From contig JAPPNI010000018.1 in assembly GCA_028873865.1 (NCBI GenBank), positions 1 to 64,000 on the forward strand: 64,000 nucleotides of DNA, read 5' to 3'. Shown here piece after piece: positions 41,669 through 50,624 of the stretch (position 1 is its first letter; each line of letters opens with the position of its first letter). The position numbers and the translations under genes are program-made. Origin of the DNA: Chloroflexota bacterium (GTDB lineage Bacteria; Chloroflexota; Dehalococcoidia; Bin125). The notes beneath the pieces are model-generated. The model saw only the letters and a list, made by a program, of their open reading frames with translations, had not been told where the DNA came from and made no database searches.

Positions 41669-42421
41669 TCACAGCCGCGCGTTCCACGACGTCCAGGTCG
41701 CGCGGGTGAGCTTGCGCACGTTGCCATGCTCAAGCGAGGCGGTGACGACATCCCAGTTGCCGCCGTCGTGGAGCTGGTAGGCCACAGTGTCGATCTCCAG
41801 CGGATGTGGCGCCGGCGCGCCCGCCGGAGATGGGTGGTAGGAGATATCCGTCATGGCGCCGTCCGGGTGGATGATCATGAGTTGCGCATTGCGAATGAAG
41901 ACGATGTCGCCGTCGAACTGGATGCAGGGCGACTCGTCTGTCGGATTCTGCGTTCGCTGCCTGAGCCTGCCGCTTCCAACATCCAACTCCCAGATCCCGC
42001 GTCTCGCAAAGACAATGGTCTCCCCATCCGCCGACCAATGAGGTTGATCGGCATCTCGCAGGATCAGGCTCTCCGTGCCATCCGGCTCCTGAACGTAGAG
42101 GTCCCGATTGCGCACGAAGGCAAGTTGTTGGCGTGGTGACCACGCCGGCTGACTGGCATCTCGAACCAACACGCGACGCTCGCTCCCATCCGGCGAGATC
42201 GCCTCGATCCGATGGTTCCGCTCTATCGCGATCCAGTGACCGTCCAGCGACCAGGCCGGATCGTCGGCGGTGGCGCCGCTCGTCAACCGGGTCGCCTCGC
42301 CTCCGGCAGCGGGCATCGTGTACAAATCCCAGCCTTCGGCGCGGTTGCTGAGGAAGGCGATCTGTTGGCCGTCGGGCGACCAGGCCGGCGACATGCCGTT
42401 CTCGGCGGAGATCAGTTCCAT
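41669..42421 (-). CDS. TolB-like PD40 beta-propeller protein
   Basis: 250 aa from ATG 42421. Repeated PD40 motifs: MSPAWSPDGQQIAFLSNR, DDPAWSLDGHWIAIERN, ASQPAWSPRQQLAFVRN, QPHWSADGETIVFARRG. Resembles the TolB C-terminal propeller without the N-terminal domain and has no signal peptide. The start lies in the short divergent gap with the Nudix gene; no ribosome site is seen. Function unknown. Confidence 0.82.
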   Translation of the reverse strand: MELISAENGMSPAWSPDGQQIAFLSNRAEGWDLYTMPAAGGEATRLTSGATADDPAWSLDGHWIAIERNHRIEAISPDGSERRVLVRDASQPAWSPRQQLAFVRNRDLYVQEPDGTESLILRDADQPHWSADGETIVFARRGIWELDVGSGRLRQRTQNPTDESPCIQFDGDIVFIRNAQLMIIHPDGAMTDISYHPSPAGAPAPHPLEIDTVAYQLHDGGNWDVVTASLEHGNVRKLTRATWTSWNARL

Positions 42422-42440
42422 GTGCGATACGGTACGTGCC

Positions 42441-42941
42441 GTGGACGGTATCCGACACTTCACGGTGACGACGTTCGTGTCGATGGATGGCGCGACCCTG
42501 TTGCACTGGCACCGTAAAGTTGGCCTGTGGCTGCCTCCCGGCGGCCACATTGAGACGAATGAGGATCCGATGCAGGCCGCGCGTCGTGAGGCGTTGGAAG
42601 AGACCGGGTTCTCGGTGCAGATCCTGCCGACCTCGACGCCGTTCGCATATGACGATCCACCACAGTTGTCGACGCCTGCGACGATCATGGTGGAGCCAAT
42701 TCGGTCATTTGGCGGCGAAGACGCGCATCACCACATCGACATGATCTACTTCTCACGCCCGACGAACAGCGAACGACCGAAACCGCCAGGCGAGACCTGG
42801 CGATGGGTCAGCCGAGAACAGCTTGAGGATGACGCGCCGATGACGCTCGACGGCGTCTCGGCGCAGATCTCGGAGGACGTGCGGATCTTAGGGATGGCGG
42901 CAATTGACCATGTAGCAATATTCGAGGAGACCGGAGCGTGA
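42441..42941 (+). CDS. Nudix hydrolase
   Basis: About 166 aa. A complete Nudix box reads G-HIETN-E-DPMQAAR-RE-A-LEETGF (GX5EX7REUXEEXGU). LHWHRKVGLWLPPGG precedes it and ETWRWVSREQL follows. GTG 42441 or ATG 42420 could start it; the latter overlaps the start of the divergent gene at CCATG. The stop overlaps the serS start (GTGA). Hydrolyses a nucleoside diphosphate derivative, specificity unknown. Confidence 0.87.
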   Translation: MDGIRHFTVTTFVSMDGATLLHWHRKVGLWLPPGGHIETNEDPMQAARREALEETGFSVQILPTSTPFAYDDPPQLSTPATIMVEPIRSFGGEDAHHHIDMIYFSRPTNSERPKPPGETWRWVSREQLEDDAPMTLDGVSAQISEDVRILGMAAIDHVAIFEETGA

Positions 42942-44200
42942 TCTCAGCGCAGATGATTCGAGAGGAAGCGGAGACGATTCGTCGCTCGTTGGCGCGTCGG
43001 CGTGCCGATGCCCCGCTCGACGCGGCGATCGAGGCCGACGAGCAGCGGCGTGGAGTGCTGGTCGAACTGGAGGAGCTTCGGGCCGCACGGAACAACGCCG
43101 GCCGAGCAATCGGCAAGGCCGGGGACAACGAGGAGCGCCAGCGCCTGATCGCCGCCCAACGAGAGTCGGCAGCGAGAATCGACGAGCTCGAAGAACAGCT
43201 TCGAGCAGTTGAATCATCCATGAATGCCCTCCTCTCCGAGATTCCCAACGTGGTTGGCGAGGAAACCCCGGACGGCGACGACGAAGAGTCGAATGTGGTT
43301 GTGCGTGACTGGGGCGAGCGTCGGGCACTTGACTTCGAGCCGAAGCCGCATTGGGAGCTCGGGGAGGCGCTGGGGATCATCGACATCGAACGGGCAGCGG
43401 CGATGTCTGGGTCTCGAATGTACGCGCTCAAGGGCGCAGGCGCGCGGTTGCAGCGCGCGCTGATCGGGTGGTTCCTCGATTGCCACGGTCAGTCGGGTTA
43501 CGAGGAATGCTATGTCCCGGCGATGGTTCGGGGGGACGCCATGCGCGCGTCGGGTCAGTTGCCGAAGTTCCGTGACAATCTCTACCGCGACGAGGAAGAA
43601 GACTACTACTTCGTTCCGACGGCCGAGGTGCCGCTGACCAACATGCACGCCGACGAAATCCTGTCAGAGGATCAGCTACCGATTCGCTACGCCGCGCACA
43701 CACCGTGTTTCAGGCGCGAGAAGACCAGCGCCGGACGCGATGTACGCGGAATCAAGCGGGTGCATCAATTTGAGAAAGTTGAGATGTATCAGTTCACGAC
43801 GCCGGAGACTTCGGCGTCGGCGTTGGACGAGATGCTGGCCTCAGCAGAGTCCCTGTTGCAGGGACTGGACCTGGAATATCGGGTGCTGCAGATCTGTAGC
43901 GGCGACATCGGGTTCAGCGCCTCGGTGAGCTACGACCTCGAAATCTGGGCACCCGGAGCGCAGGAGTGGCTGGAAGTGTCCAGCATCTCCAACTGCACCG
44001 ACTTCCAGGCTCGGCGGGCGAATGTTCGTTATCGGCCAGAGGGCAAGAAGGGCACGCGGTTCGTGCACACGCTGAACGGCTCAGGTCTGGCACTGCCCAG
44101 GACCATCGCTGCGCTTCTGGAGAACGGCCAGCAGTCGGACGGCTCCGTCATCCTGCCCGAAGTGCTGGCCTCGCGGATGGGTTCGCGTGTCATCGCTTGA
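42938..44200 (+). CDS. serS: Seryl-tRNA synthetase
   Basis: 420-aa class II synthetase. N-terminal long coiled-coil arm (about residues 30-100, EELRAARNNAGRAIGKAGD, ESAARIDELEEQLRAVE) that grips tRNA(Ser). Catalytic core: MYALKGAGARLQRALIGWFLD, FVPTAEVPLTNMHADEIL, motif 2 FRREKTSAGRDVRGIKRVHQF and motif 3 LNGSGLALPRTIAALLEN. Length and motif order are normal. GTG start overlaps the Nudix stop. Would also charge tRNA(Sec) with serine if the selenocysteine system is present. Confidence 0.97.
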   Translation: MISAQMIREEAETIRRSLARRRADAPLDAAIEADEQRRGVLVELEELRAARNNAGRAIGKAGDNEERQRLIAAQRESAARIDELEEQLRAVESSMNALLSEIPNVVGEETPDGDDEESNVVVRDWGERRALDFEPKPHWELGEALGIIDIERAAAMSGSRMYALKGAGARLQRALIGWFLDCHGQSGYEECYVPAMVRGDAMRASGQLPKFRDNLYRDEEEDYYFVPTAEVPLTNMHADEILSEDQLPIRYAAHTPCFRREKTSAGRDVRGIKRVHQFEKVEMYQFTTPETSASALDEMLASAESLLQGLDLEYRVLQICSGDIGFSASVSYDLEIWAPGAQEWLEVSSISNCTDFQARRANVRYRPEGKKGTRFVHTLNGSGLALPRTIAALLENGQQSDGSVILPEVLASRMGSRVIA

Positions 44201-45062
44201 CGAGTATCTGGCCGCGAACCGGGCTCGATGGGACGAGTCGGTTCCGGTTCATGCCGCATCAGAGTTCTATGGCGTCGAGCGATTCCTGGCGGGCGACTCG
44301 ACGCTGCTGCCACTCGATTTCGAGGAGGTTGGCGATGTTGCAGGGAAGTCCCTCCTGCACCTGCAGTGCCACTTCGGGCTCGACACCCTGTCCTGGGCTC
44401 GCCTGGGAGCCGAAGTCGTTGGCGTCGACTTCGCTCCTTCAGCGGTCGATACCGCTCGCGAGATTGCCGATCGGGCAGGCTTGAATGCTGAGTTTGTTGA
44501 ATCGGAGTTGTATGCATCGCCCGAGGTCTTGACGGACCGGCTGGGGACGTTTGATCTGGTCTACGTGAACATTGGTGCGTTGTGCTGGTTGCCGGACATC
44601 GCCGCTTGGGCAAAAGTCTGCGCCGGATTCCTGAAGGACGGCGGCCAGCTATACGTCCGGGACGTACATCCAATCACGTTCTCGGTCGACGACGACGCGC
44701 CTGTAGGTGAGTTGCCTCTGCGTTACCCCTACTTCGAGACGGAGCAGCCGCTGCACTGGAGCGGCGACGGCGATTACGCGGACCCGACAGCCGCGTTCGA
44801 GCACCAGGAATCGTACGAGTGGAATCACGGCCTGGGCCAGATTGTGACCGCCGTGCTGGAGGCAGGATTGCAGATCGATTTCCTGCACGAGCAGGATTGG
44901 ACCGTCTATCCGGCGCTGCCCTGGCTGGTTGAGACGGAGCGAGGCGTCTGGCGATTACCCGACGTTGAAGGCAAGCCAGACCAGAGGCTGCCACTGATGT
45001 TCTCGCTGCGCGCGACCAGGGACGCTACTCGACGCTCCCCATCGGTTCCTCCTTCCAGGTGA
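44187..45062 (+). CDS. SAM-dependent methyltransferase (class I)
   Basis: 291 aa. Motif I KSLLHLQCHFGLDTLSWARLGAEVVGVD, where the usual G-x-G-x-G is altered to QCHFGLD; then APSAVDTAREIADRAGL, FDLVYVNIGALCWLPDI and FLKDGGQLYVRDVHPI. Starts at GTG 44187 inside the serS end (14-nt overlap). The C-terminus overlaps the convergent NIPSNAP-type gene by 38 bp, an unusually long overlap, so the tail may be a minor extension. Substrate unknown. Confidence 0.87.
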   Translation: MSSLDEYLAANRARWDESVPVHAASEFYGVERFLAGDSTLLPLDFEEVGDVAGKSLLHLQCHFGLDTLSWARLGAEVVGVDFAPSAVDTAREIADRAGLNAEFVESELYASPEVLTDRLGTFDLVYVNIGALCWLPDIAAWAKVCAGFLKDGGQLYVRDVHPITFSVDDDAPVGELPLRYPYFETEQPLHWSGDGDYADPTAAFEHQESYEWNHGLGQIVTAVLEAGLQIDFLHEQDWTVYPALPWLVETERGVWRLPDVEGKPDQRLPLMFSLRATRDATRRSPSVPPSR

Positions 45063-45426
45063 AGAAGGGACCGCCGATCTTCACGTGGACGGGCTCGGTG
45101 AAGGTGGGATGCGTGGCCAGGGTGAGCTCGTGCCTGGCGCGACCGCCTTGGGCGAGTTTGGCTCGCACGTCATCGGGCCCGCGCCAGGTGTCTTCGCGAG
45201 CTCGAGTGGCGTGCCAGTGGTCTCGATCGGTGTATTGCGTGAGCAGGATGACCATGTCACAGGGCTCGGTGACCTCGTCATTGGGGTGCGGCTCCTCGGC
45301 CCGGAACATGCCCAGGATGCGGGCGCCCGCGGCTTCGATCGGCGGCCAGATCTCTTCTCGGCTGAGTCGTTCAAACTCGTCGAACGAGCCCTTCTGAATC
45401 CAGAACCTGCGCATGACGACGAGCAT
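45025..45426 (-). CDS. NIPSNAP/ABM-like small protein
   Basis: 133 aa. MLVVMRRFWIQKGSFDEFER, then GARILGMFRAEEP and DMVILLTQYTDRDHWHATR are typical of dimeric alpha-beta-barrel (NIPSNAP-like) proteins. ATG 45426 has a strong AGGAGG 7 nt upstream. Function unknown. Confidence 0.75.
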   Translation of the reverse strand: MLVVMRRFWIQKGSFDEFERLSREEIWPPIEAAGARILGMFRAEEPHPNDEVTEPCDMVILLTQYTDRDHWHATRAREDTWRGPDDVRAKLAQGGRARHELTLATHPTFTEPVHVKIGGPFFTWKEEPMGSVE

Positions 45427-45440
45427 CGGTTGCCTCCTGT

Positions 45441-45470
45441 TCAGCGCCCAATCAGCGCCCAATCAGCGCC
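45441..45470. repeat. Tandem 11-bp direct repeats in a divergent promoter region
   Basis: Unit TCAGCGCCCAA occurs at 45441, 45452 and in part at 45463. It lies 15 bp before the NIPSNAP-type start and 43 bp before the next plus-strand gene. One helical turn per unit could place regulator sites on one face. Confidence 0.6.
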
Positions 45471-45512
45471 TAGCATTATGGCGCAGACGGCACAGCGATC
45501 ATCGGAGGTCTC

Positions 45513-46148
45513 GTGAGCATCTTGCGGCGCGCACTCCGACGACTGAGCCGACGTGGTCCCGACGACGAATCGACCAGGGCTCTGATCGACATGCTGGTGA
45601 AGCGGAGCGTCAGCGGCCATCCGGCGGTCGATCCCAAGGGGGTGGTGCTGGAACTGTCGCTGGCCCGGGGCTCGAGGACCCTGGCCGTGGTCGAGCTTGC
45701 GGATGATGAGGACCCGCTGCGCTACGTGATCGCTTCCCGGATTGGCGGTGACGCCGCCGGGCATATGGGGCGGATTATCGTGACGGGATTGCATGTCACA
45801 TTGGATCGCCGTGCGTTGCCGGAGCAGTGGCCTTCGCGTTGGGCGACGCCGATTCAGGCGCAGCCGAGCGATGCATCGAGCGACTTCGGTCAGACCCGCG
45901 ACTTCGTCTGGCGGCCGCTTGATGCGACCGGAGCGAGTGTCTCGGAGGTCGTGCAACTGCTGAGCGACAACGACCGGATCACGCGCTGGGTCGGCGGTGT
46001 GTTGCGCGAGCAGGCGACGATGCAGTTCGAGGTGGCGCCGACGGCGTCGATGGTCAGGGTGGCGGCGCACCAACGAGGGAGCGGTCTGCCGCACCCGACC
46101 ACGGTCGAAGCGGTCTTGACGGTGGCCCGGGCGATCGCGGGTCGCTGA
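45513..46148 (+). CDS. Hypothetical protein
   Basis: 211 aa, not recognised. Basic N-terminus (MSILRRALRRLSRRG), then a mixed alpha/beta body with PKGVVLELSLARGSRTLAVVEL and AAGHMGRIIVTGLHVTLDRR. No signal or membrane segment. Codon use fits the genome. Followed closely by tRNA-Ser on the other strand. Confidence 0.6.
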   Translation: MSILRRALRRLSRRGPDDESTRALIDMLVKRSVSGHPAVDPKGVVLELSLARGSRTLAVVELADDEDPLRYVIASRIGGDAAGHMGRIIVTGLHVTLDRRALPEQWPSRWATPIQAQPSDASSDFGQTRDFVWRPLDATGASVSEVVQLLSDNDRITRWVGGVLREQATMQFEVAPTASMVRVAAHQRGSGLPHPTTVEAVLTVARAIAGR

Positions 46149-46170
46149 GGCACAACGTTCACAGAGTTGC

Positions 46171-46260
46171 TGGCGGAGGGGGAGGGATTCGAACCCCCGA
46201 GACGCTTGCACGCCTAACGGTTTTCAAGACCGCCGCCTTCGTCCGCTCGGCCACCCCTCC
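46171..46260 (-). tRNA. tRNA-Ser(UGA)
   Basis: Type II tRNA, 90 nt with encoded CCA. Acceptor GGAGGGG pairs with CCCCTCC, discriminator G. Anticodon stem-loop GGTCTTGAAAACC gives UGA, reading UCA. A long variable arm is present and the T arm holds GGTTCGAATCC. Confidence 0.96.
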
Positions 46261-46294
46261 GCAGGATTCAGCGTATCAACACGCGGGAGAACGA

Positions 46295-46325
46295 CTCCGC
46301 CCCGGCCGTTGCGACCGGGGCGGAG
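46295..46325 (-). terminator. 11-bp hairpin terminator of the alcohol dehydrogenase gene
   Basis: CTCCGCCCCGG pairs perfectly with CCGGGGCGGAG around a 9-nt loop, 33 bp after the stop on the minus strand. Confidence 0.7.
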
Positions 46326-46358
46326 ATGTGGCCTGATCCCCTGGAGAGGGGCAACTCC

Positions 46359-47444
46359 CTAGAAGCTGGTCAGGACCGTGCGGGCGACTTCGCCGGCCTT
46401 CATGGCCCGGAACGCTTCGTTGATGTCCTCGAGCGGCGCGGTGACGCTGACCATCTCGTCGAGCATCAGGCGGCCCTGACGGTAGTACTCGACCAGGTTG
46501 GGCATGTCGGTGCGGAAGCGGTTGCTGCCCATGCTTGAGCCCTGCAGGACCTTCTCGGAGAGGAGTTCGTGGGCCGGAATCTCCAGTGTCTGTCCGAGCG
46601 GGACCATGCCGATGATGGTGGCGACGCCGCCGCGCTTGATCGCGGCGAAGCACTGCTCGGCGACGGACTTGAGGCCGATCGCCTCGAAGCTGAAGTCGAC
46701 GCCCTCGCCCTCCGTCATGTCCCTGATCTGGGCGACCGGGTCGCCGGTGGAGGCGTCGACCGAGTGGGTCGCGCCGAGTTCGCGGGCGAGCGCGAGCTTG
46801 TGCTCGTGCAGGTCGACGGCGATGATCTGCTTGGCTCCGGCGATGCGGGCGCCCTGGATCGCGGAGAGGCCGACGCCACCGGCGCCGAAGACGGCGACGG
46901 TGCTGCCGTGATGCACCTTGGCGGTGTTCATCGCCGCGCCGGCGCCGGTCATGACCCCGCAACCGATCAGAGCGGCCTGCTCCAGGGGCATCTCATCGTC
47001 GACGTAGACGAGCGCGTTCTCGTGGACCAGGGTGTACTCGGCGTAGGTCGAGAGGTTGGCGAACTGGGCGACCGGGTTACCGTTCCAGGAGAGACGCGGA
47101 TCTTCGTCGGGTCGGCGCTGGGTTTCCGGGCTGCGGCAGAGGTTGGGTCGGCCGCTGAGGCAGTAGGAGCAGTTGCCACAGAAGACCGAGAGGCACATGA
47201 TCACGTGGTCGCCGGCCTTGAACTGCTGGACCAGCTCGCCGACTTCCTCGACGATGCCGGCGGCCTCGTGTCCGAGGATGCCGGGGGCCTGGAACGGGTA
47301 GAGCCCTTCGACGAAGTGCAGGTCGGAGTGGCAGACGCCGGAAGCGGCGGTCTTGACGAGCACCTCACGCGGGCCGGGCTTGGAAACGTCTACGTCTTCG
47401 ATCGTCAGATCCTGATTGGGGCCGTGGAAGACGGCGGCTTTCAT
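46359..47444 (-). CDS. Zinc-dependent alcohol dehydrogenase family protein
   Basis: 361-aa medium-chain dehydrogenase. Catalytic zinc: Cys in ASGVCHSDLHF and GHEAAGIV His-Glu; structural zinc Cys cluster CGNCSYCLSGRPNLC; Rossmann GAGGVGLSAIQGARIAG. The longer loop around ETQRRPDEDPRLSWNGNPVA is typical of class III/NDMA-type enzymes. ATG 47444 follows AAAGGA; an in-frame extension to 47510 is not supported. Acts on alcohols, aldehydes or formaldehyde-type adducts; substrate unknown. Confidence 0.92.
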   Translation of the reverse strand: MKAAVFHGPNQDLTIEDVDVSKPGPREVLVKTAASGVCHSDLHFVEGLYPFQAPGILGHEAAGIVEEVGELVQQFKAGDHVIMCLSVFCGNCSYCLSGRPNLCRSPETQRRPDEDPRLSWNGNPVAQFANLSTYAEYTLVHENALVYVDDEMPLEQAALIGCGVMTGAGAAMNTAKVHHGSTVAVFGAGGVGLSAIQGARIAGAKQIIAVDLHEHKLALARELGATHSVDASTGDPVAQIRDMTEGEGVDFSFEAIGLKSVAEQCFAAIKRGGVATIIGMVPLGQTLEIPAHELLSEKVLQGSSMGSNRFRTDMPNLVEYYRQGRLMLDEMVSVTAPLEDINEAFRAMKAGEVARTVLTSF

Positions 47445-47922
47445 CGCGACATCCTTTCTGGGCAAGACACCCCGATGTGTCCTTGCGCTGCGCAGTCTAG
47501 GGGATGCCAAGAGGCGCTTCGGCGATGTTCGTCCGGGAGGTCGGATTTCGGAGATCGCGGACGGTTTTCAGGTCTTTCAGCAACTTTTTTTTCGGAGCCC
47601 GATGTAGCCAGTTTCCGTGACGATCTCCAGTGTATTGCTGAAGATCGTGCGTTTGCCGCTTTCAGGTTCTTTCAGCTTTTTTCAGGTCTTTTCAGGTTTC
47701 TTCAGTGAGGGGTCGATCAGATGTGTTCGGGTCTGTTCGGGTCTGTTCGGTCTTGATCGGGACCGTACGGCACCATCGGAACAGTTTTCAGATGATGGCA
47801 AACGGGCATGACAGCTCTTTCACAGCAAGTTGCTCCCATGATTGGGGGGTCGATGGTATACGGACGGGTGTTCTTACGTTGTATCGAGGTTGACGGAGGG
47901 TGAGGGCGCGAGTGTTGCGAGG
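47445..47922. other. Non-coding region with T/C-rich tandem repeats
   Basis: About 480 bp with no convincing gene. Two clusters are visible: TTTCAGG-type degenerate repeats at 47565-47580 and 47659-47705, and a 10-bp TGTTCGGGTC repeat (three units) at 47724-47752. The plus strand is pyrimidine rich and low in GC for this genome. Confidence 0.65.
47659..47752 (+). repeat. Degenerate TTTCAGG and TGTTCGGGTC tandem repeats
   Basis: CTTTCAGGTT, CTTTCAG, CTTTTTTCAGGT, CTTTTCAGGTTT and CTTCAG follow one another at 47659-47705. Three near-perfect 10-bp units TGTTCGGGTC follow at 47724-47752. Short period and no spacers, so not a CRISPR array. Confidence 0.7.
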
Positions 47923-48010
47923 TGGTACCGGGAGAGGGGCTCGAACCCACACGGCCAATAAGGCCAGCGGATTTTAAGTCCGCCGCGTCTGCCAATTCCG
48001 CCATCCCGGC
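47923..48010 (-). tRNA. tRNA-Leu(UAA)
   Basis: Type II tRNA, 88 nt with encoded CCA. Acceptor GCCGGGA pairs with TCCCGGT (one G-U), discriminator A. Anticodon stem-loop GGACTTAAAATCC gives UAA. Long variable arm TGGCCTTATTGGCCG and T arm GGGTTCGAGCCC are present. Confidence 0.96.
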
Positions 48011-48095
48011 ACGCTTCGACGCGCCATACCTCGCCGGCGCGTGATTCGACGATATCGAAGATTCAGCACGGCTTCAGCGCCGGCTCATCGCTGGT

Positions 48096-50624
48096 TCATC
48101 GCTGTGTGGCGAGACTGATGGTGGAACCATCGGTCGCCACGCTGATATCGCCTCGCTCGGCGGTTAGCAGCGAGGTTGCGCCAACCCTGGCCAGCGACGC
48201 GAGAACCTCCTCGTGCGGATGTCCGTGGGGGTTGTTCGCGCCGGCGCTGAGGATGGCCAGGGTCGGTCGCACCGACTCGAGGAACAGCGTCGATGAGGAG
48301 AAGCGGCTGCCCTGGTGGGCGACCTTGAGCACGTCGGCCCGCAGCCGGCAGGGTTGGGGCTCGGTCTGGCACGGGCCGCGGACGAGGTCCAACTCCTGGG
48401 CCACGTTGATGTCGCCGGTGAAGAGGAAGGCAGCGTCGCCGTAGCGGGCGCGGATCACGATCGAGGTGGCGTTCGCATCCTTGACATAACGATCGGGGAG
48501 TTGGCCGACCGGCGGCCAGAGGATGTCGAGGGTCAGGCCGGGGTCGCCGCCGAACACGAGCTGCTGCCCGGGCTGCGCTTCGATCGTGGGAATGCCTCGC
48601 TCGCTGAAGAGGTCGATCAAGCGGCGGCCGAACGGCGTCGTATCCGCGTATGCGCTGAGCAGCACCTGTCCGATGTCGTAGTGGTCGAGGACGGCCCAGA
48701 GCGCCCCAGCGTGGTCGGACTGAGGATGCGTGATGACGACGAAGTCGATGCGCTGGTCGTTGTTCGGCAGGTAGGTTCGCAGCGCGGCGAGGATGTCGTG
48801 TGATCGCTCACCGGCGTCGATCAGGACCGAGTGGCCTTCGGGCGTGACCAGCAAGGCCGAGTCTCCCTGTCCGACATCGAGGAAGTGGATCTGAAGCTGC
48901 GGCGCGGGCTCGTCGATGGCTGAGAGCCAGAGCGTTGCCGCGACGGCCGATGCGATACCGCAGAAGACGGCCGGTCTCAGAGTTGGGCGCAGGTTAGGAA
49001 TCAGCTCGAGCCCGATGCGAGCCAGCGGATTGGCGGTTGGTGAATCCGGGTGCTGGTCGGAGGAGCGAGTCCAGCGGGCGACCCGTTCTCGATGGGTGCG
49101 GAATGATGCGAGCAGGATGGCGGCGTAGATCAGTGCGAGGTGCACGTGGCCGAACCCCTGGATCGGGAGGCCGGCGCCGGGAAGCTGGGCGGTCCGCTCG
49201 GCGACCAGTACGAGCCACTGCAGCGGCAGCCAGGCGAGCGGCCAGCTGGCAATTGTCCCGAGGGTTTGTGAGACGAGGCCCAGCAAGGCGGTCGACGCCG
49301 TACCGAGCAGCATCCAGCCAAACAGGGGCGTGACCACGAGGTTTGCCGCCAGCCCGATCAGGGCAGATCGCTCGAAGTGCAGTGCGATTAACGGCATCGT
49401 GGTCAGTGTCGCGACCAGTGTGACGAGCGCCGCGTCGCGGATAGCGCCGGCGATCCCGCGTTGTCCGCTGAGGAAGTCCTGGGAGACCGTGGGCATCAGG
49501 ATGACGATGCCGAGCGTCCCGGCGAGGGTGAGCTGAAAGGAGAGGTCGAGCAGGACATGGGGCTCCAGCGCGACCATCAGCGCTGCGGTCGCGCTGACGG
49601 CGTACAGCGCGGAGGCGCCGCGTCCCAGCATGTGGGCCGAGGCGAAGACGACCGCCATCCACATCGCCCGCTGGACCGGCGGGTCGGGACCGATCAGGGC
49701 GCCGTACGAGAGGGCGGCGAGGATGGCCAGCAGTGCGCCGAATCTGCGCCCCACCAGCCAGGCCGACGCCGCCATCACCAGGGTGATCAGCAGGGTGAGA
49801 TTGCTGCCCGAGATCACGATCAGATGCGAGAGCGAGGTGTCGTTCAGGTCGGAGCGCAGTTCGGGATCGATTGCATCGCGACGACCGGTGATCATGCCCT
49901 GGCCAATGCCCGACAGCGGCGGCGGCAGGGCGTCGCGAATGCTCCGGTTGAGCGCGCCGCGGATGTCGGCGGCAAGCGAACGCGGCCAACCGAGGTCGGC
50001 CGAGCCGAGCCGTTCGAGGCTTCCCGAACGGACCAGCGCGCTGGCGGCGATCCGTTGGTCTGCCAACCACTGCAGGTATTCGTCGGATGATCGCGAGGTC
50101 GGCGTCAGCACGGCGTTGACCGCGATGCGATCGCCGTAGCGGACGTCCTGCGGATCGGGCAGGTGCAACTGCAACCGATCGTCGACGATGCGTCGTTCGG
50201 AACCGATTTCGATGGTCTCGGCATCGAGCAAGAGGCGAATCCCGCTGTTTCGCCATTGCGGATCGTCGGCCACCACCCCGGTCAGGCGCACCGTCTGACC
50301 GGCCAGATCCACGTTCGCGAGGCTGTTGGAAGGGAGTCCGGCGTCGTCGGCGCGCCAGAAGCCGACTACGAGCAGAGCCGGGGTCAGGAGGAGGAGGACC
50401 AGCTGTAGGCGCCGGCGCTGTGTGACGGCGTCGATTCGAGCGATCGAGCTCAGAGCCAGCGCGTTGATGATCGCAGCCGCGCAGACGATGATCGGGAGGT
50501 TGGCAGCGGACAGGGACAACGCGGCACCGGTCGCGAAGGCCAGCGCCCAGTGCAACAGGGGAGGCAGGTAGGGCAGACGGAGTCCGCGGAACGGCCGCAG
50601 CGCGTGGTCAATCCGTCGCGACAT
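48096..50624 (-). CDS. comEC: ComEC/Rec2 DNA-uptake channel protein
   Basis: 842 aa from ATG 50624. N-terminal membrane helices, an OB-fold-like loop (LTGVVADDPQWRNSGIRLLLDAETI), the competence core with GQGMITGRRDAIDPELRSDL and SHLIVISGSNLTLL, then a C-terminal metallo-beta-lactamase-like domain (IHFLDVGQGDSALLV, FVVITHPQSDHAGAL) probably degrading one strand. Forms the inner-membrane pore for transforming DNA. Its start overlaps the comEA end, so the pair is cotranslated. Together they imply at least the potential for natural transformation. Confidence 0.93.
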   Translation of the reverse strand: MSRRIDHALRPFRGLRLPYLPPLLHWALAFATGAALSLSAANLPIIVCAAAIINALALSSIARIDAVTQRRRLQLVLLLLTPALLVVGFWRADDAGLPSNSLANVDLAGQTVRLTGVVADDPQWRNSGIRLLLDAETIEIGSERRIVDDRLQLHLPDPQDVRYGDRIAVNAVLTPTSRSSDEYLQWLADQRIAASALVRSGSLERLGSADLGWPRSLAADIRGALNRSIRDALPPPLSGIGQGMITGRRDAIDPELRSDLNDTSLSHLIVISGSNLTLLITLVMAASAWLVGRRFGALLAILAALSYGALIGPDPPVQRAMWMAVVFASAHMLGRGASALYAVSATAALMVALEPHVLLDLSFQLTLAGTLGIVILMPTVSQDFLSGQRGIAGAIRDAALVTLVATLTTMPLIALHFERSALIGLAANLVVTPLFGWMLLGTASTALLGLVSQTLGTIASWPLAWLPLQWLVLVAERTAQLPGAGLPIQGFGHVHLALIYAAILLASFRTHRERVARWTRSSDQHPDSPTANPLARIGLELIPNLRPTLRPAVFCGIASAVAATLWLSAIDEPAPQLQIHFLDVGQGDSALLVTPEGHSVLIDAGERSHDILAALRTYLPNNDQRIDFVVITHPQSDHAGALWAVLDHYDIGQVLLSAYADTTPFGRRLIDLFSERGIPTIEAQPGQQLVFGGDPGLTLDILWPPVGQLPDRYVKDANATSIVIRARYGDAAFLFTGDINVAQELDLVRGPCQTEPQPCRLRADVLKVAHQGSRFSSSTLFLESVRPTLAILSAGANNPHGHPHEEVLASLARVGATSLLTAERGDISVATDGSTISLATQR

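Noticed and set aside
46171..46260. Possible tRNA-Sec, suggested by the nearby selenoprotein and serS
   Set aside because: Anticodon is UGA (Ser) not UCA, and arm lengths are those of a normal tRNA-Ser.
47565..47752. CRISPR-like array
   Set aside because: Units are 7-12 bp, contiguous and degenerate, with no unique spacers and no cas genes.
47617..47811. Short open frame inside the tandem-repeat region
   Set aside because: Encodes repeat-derived low-complexity Phe/Ser sequence, no ribosome site, no homology.
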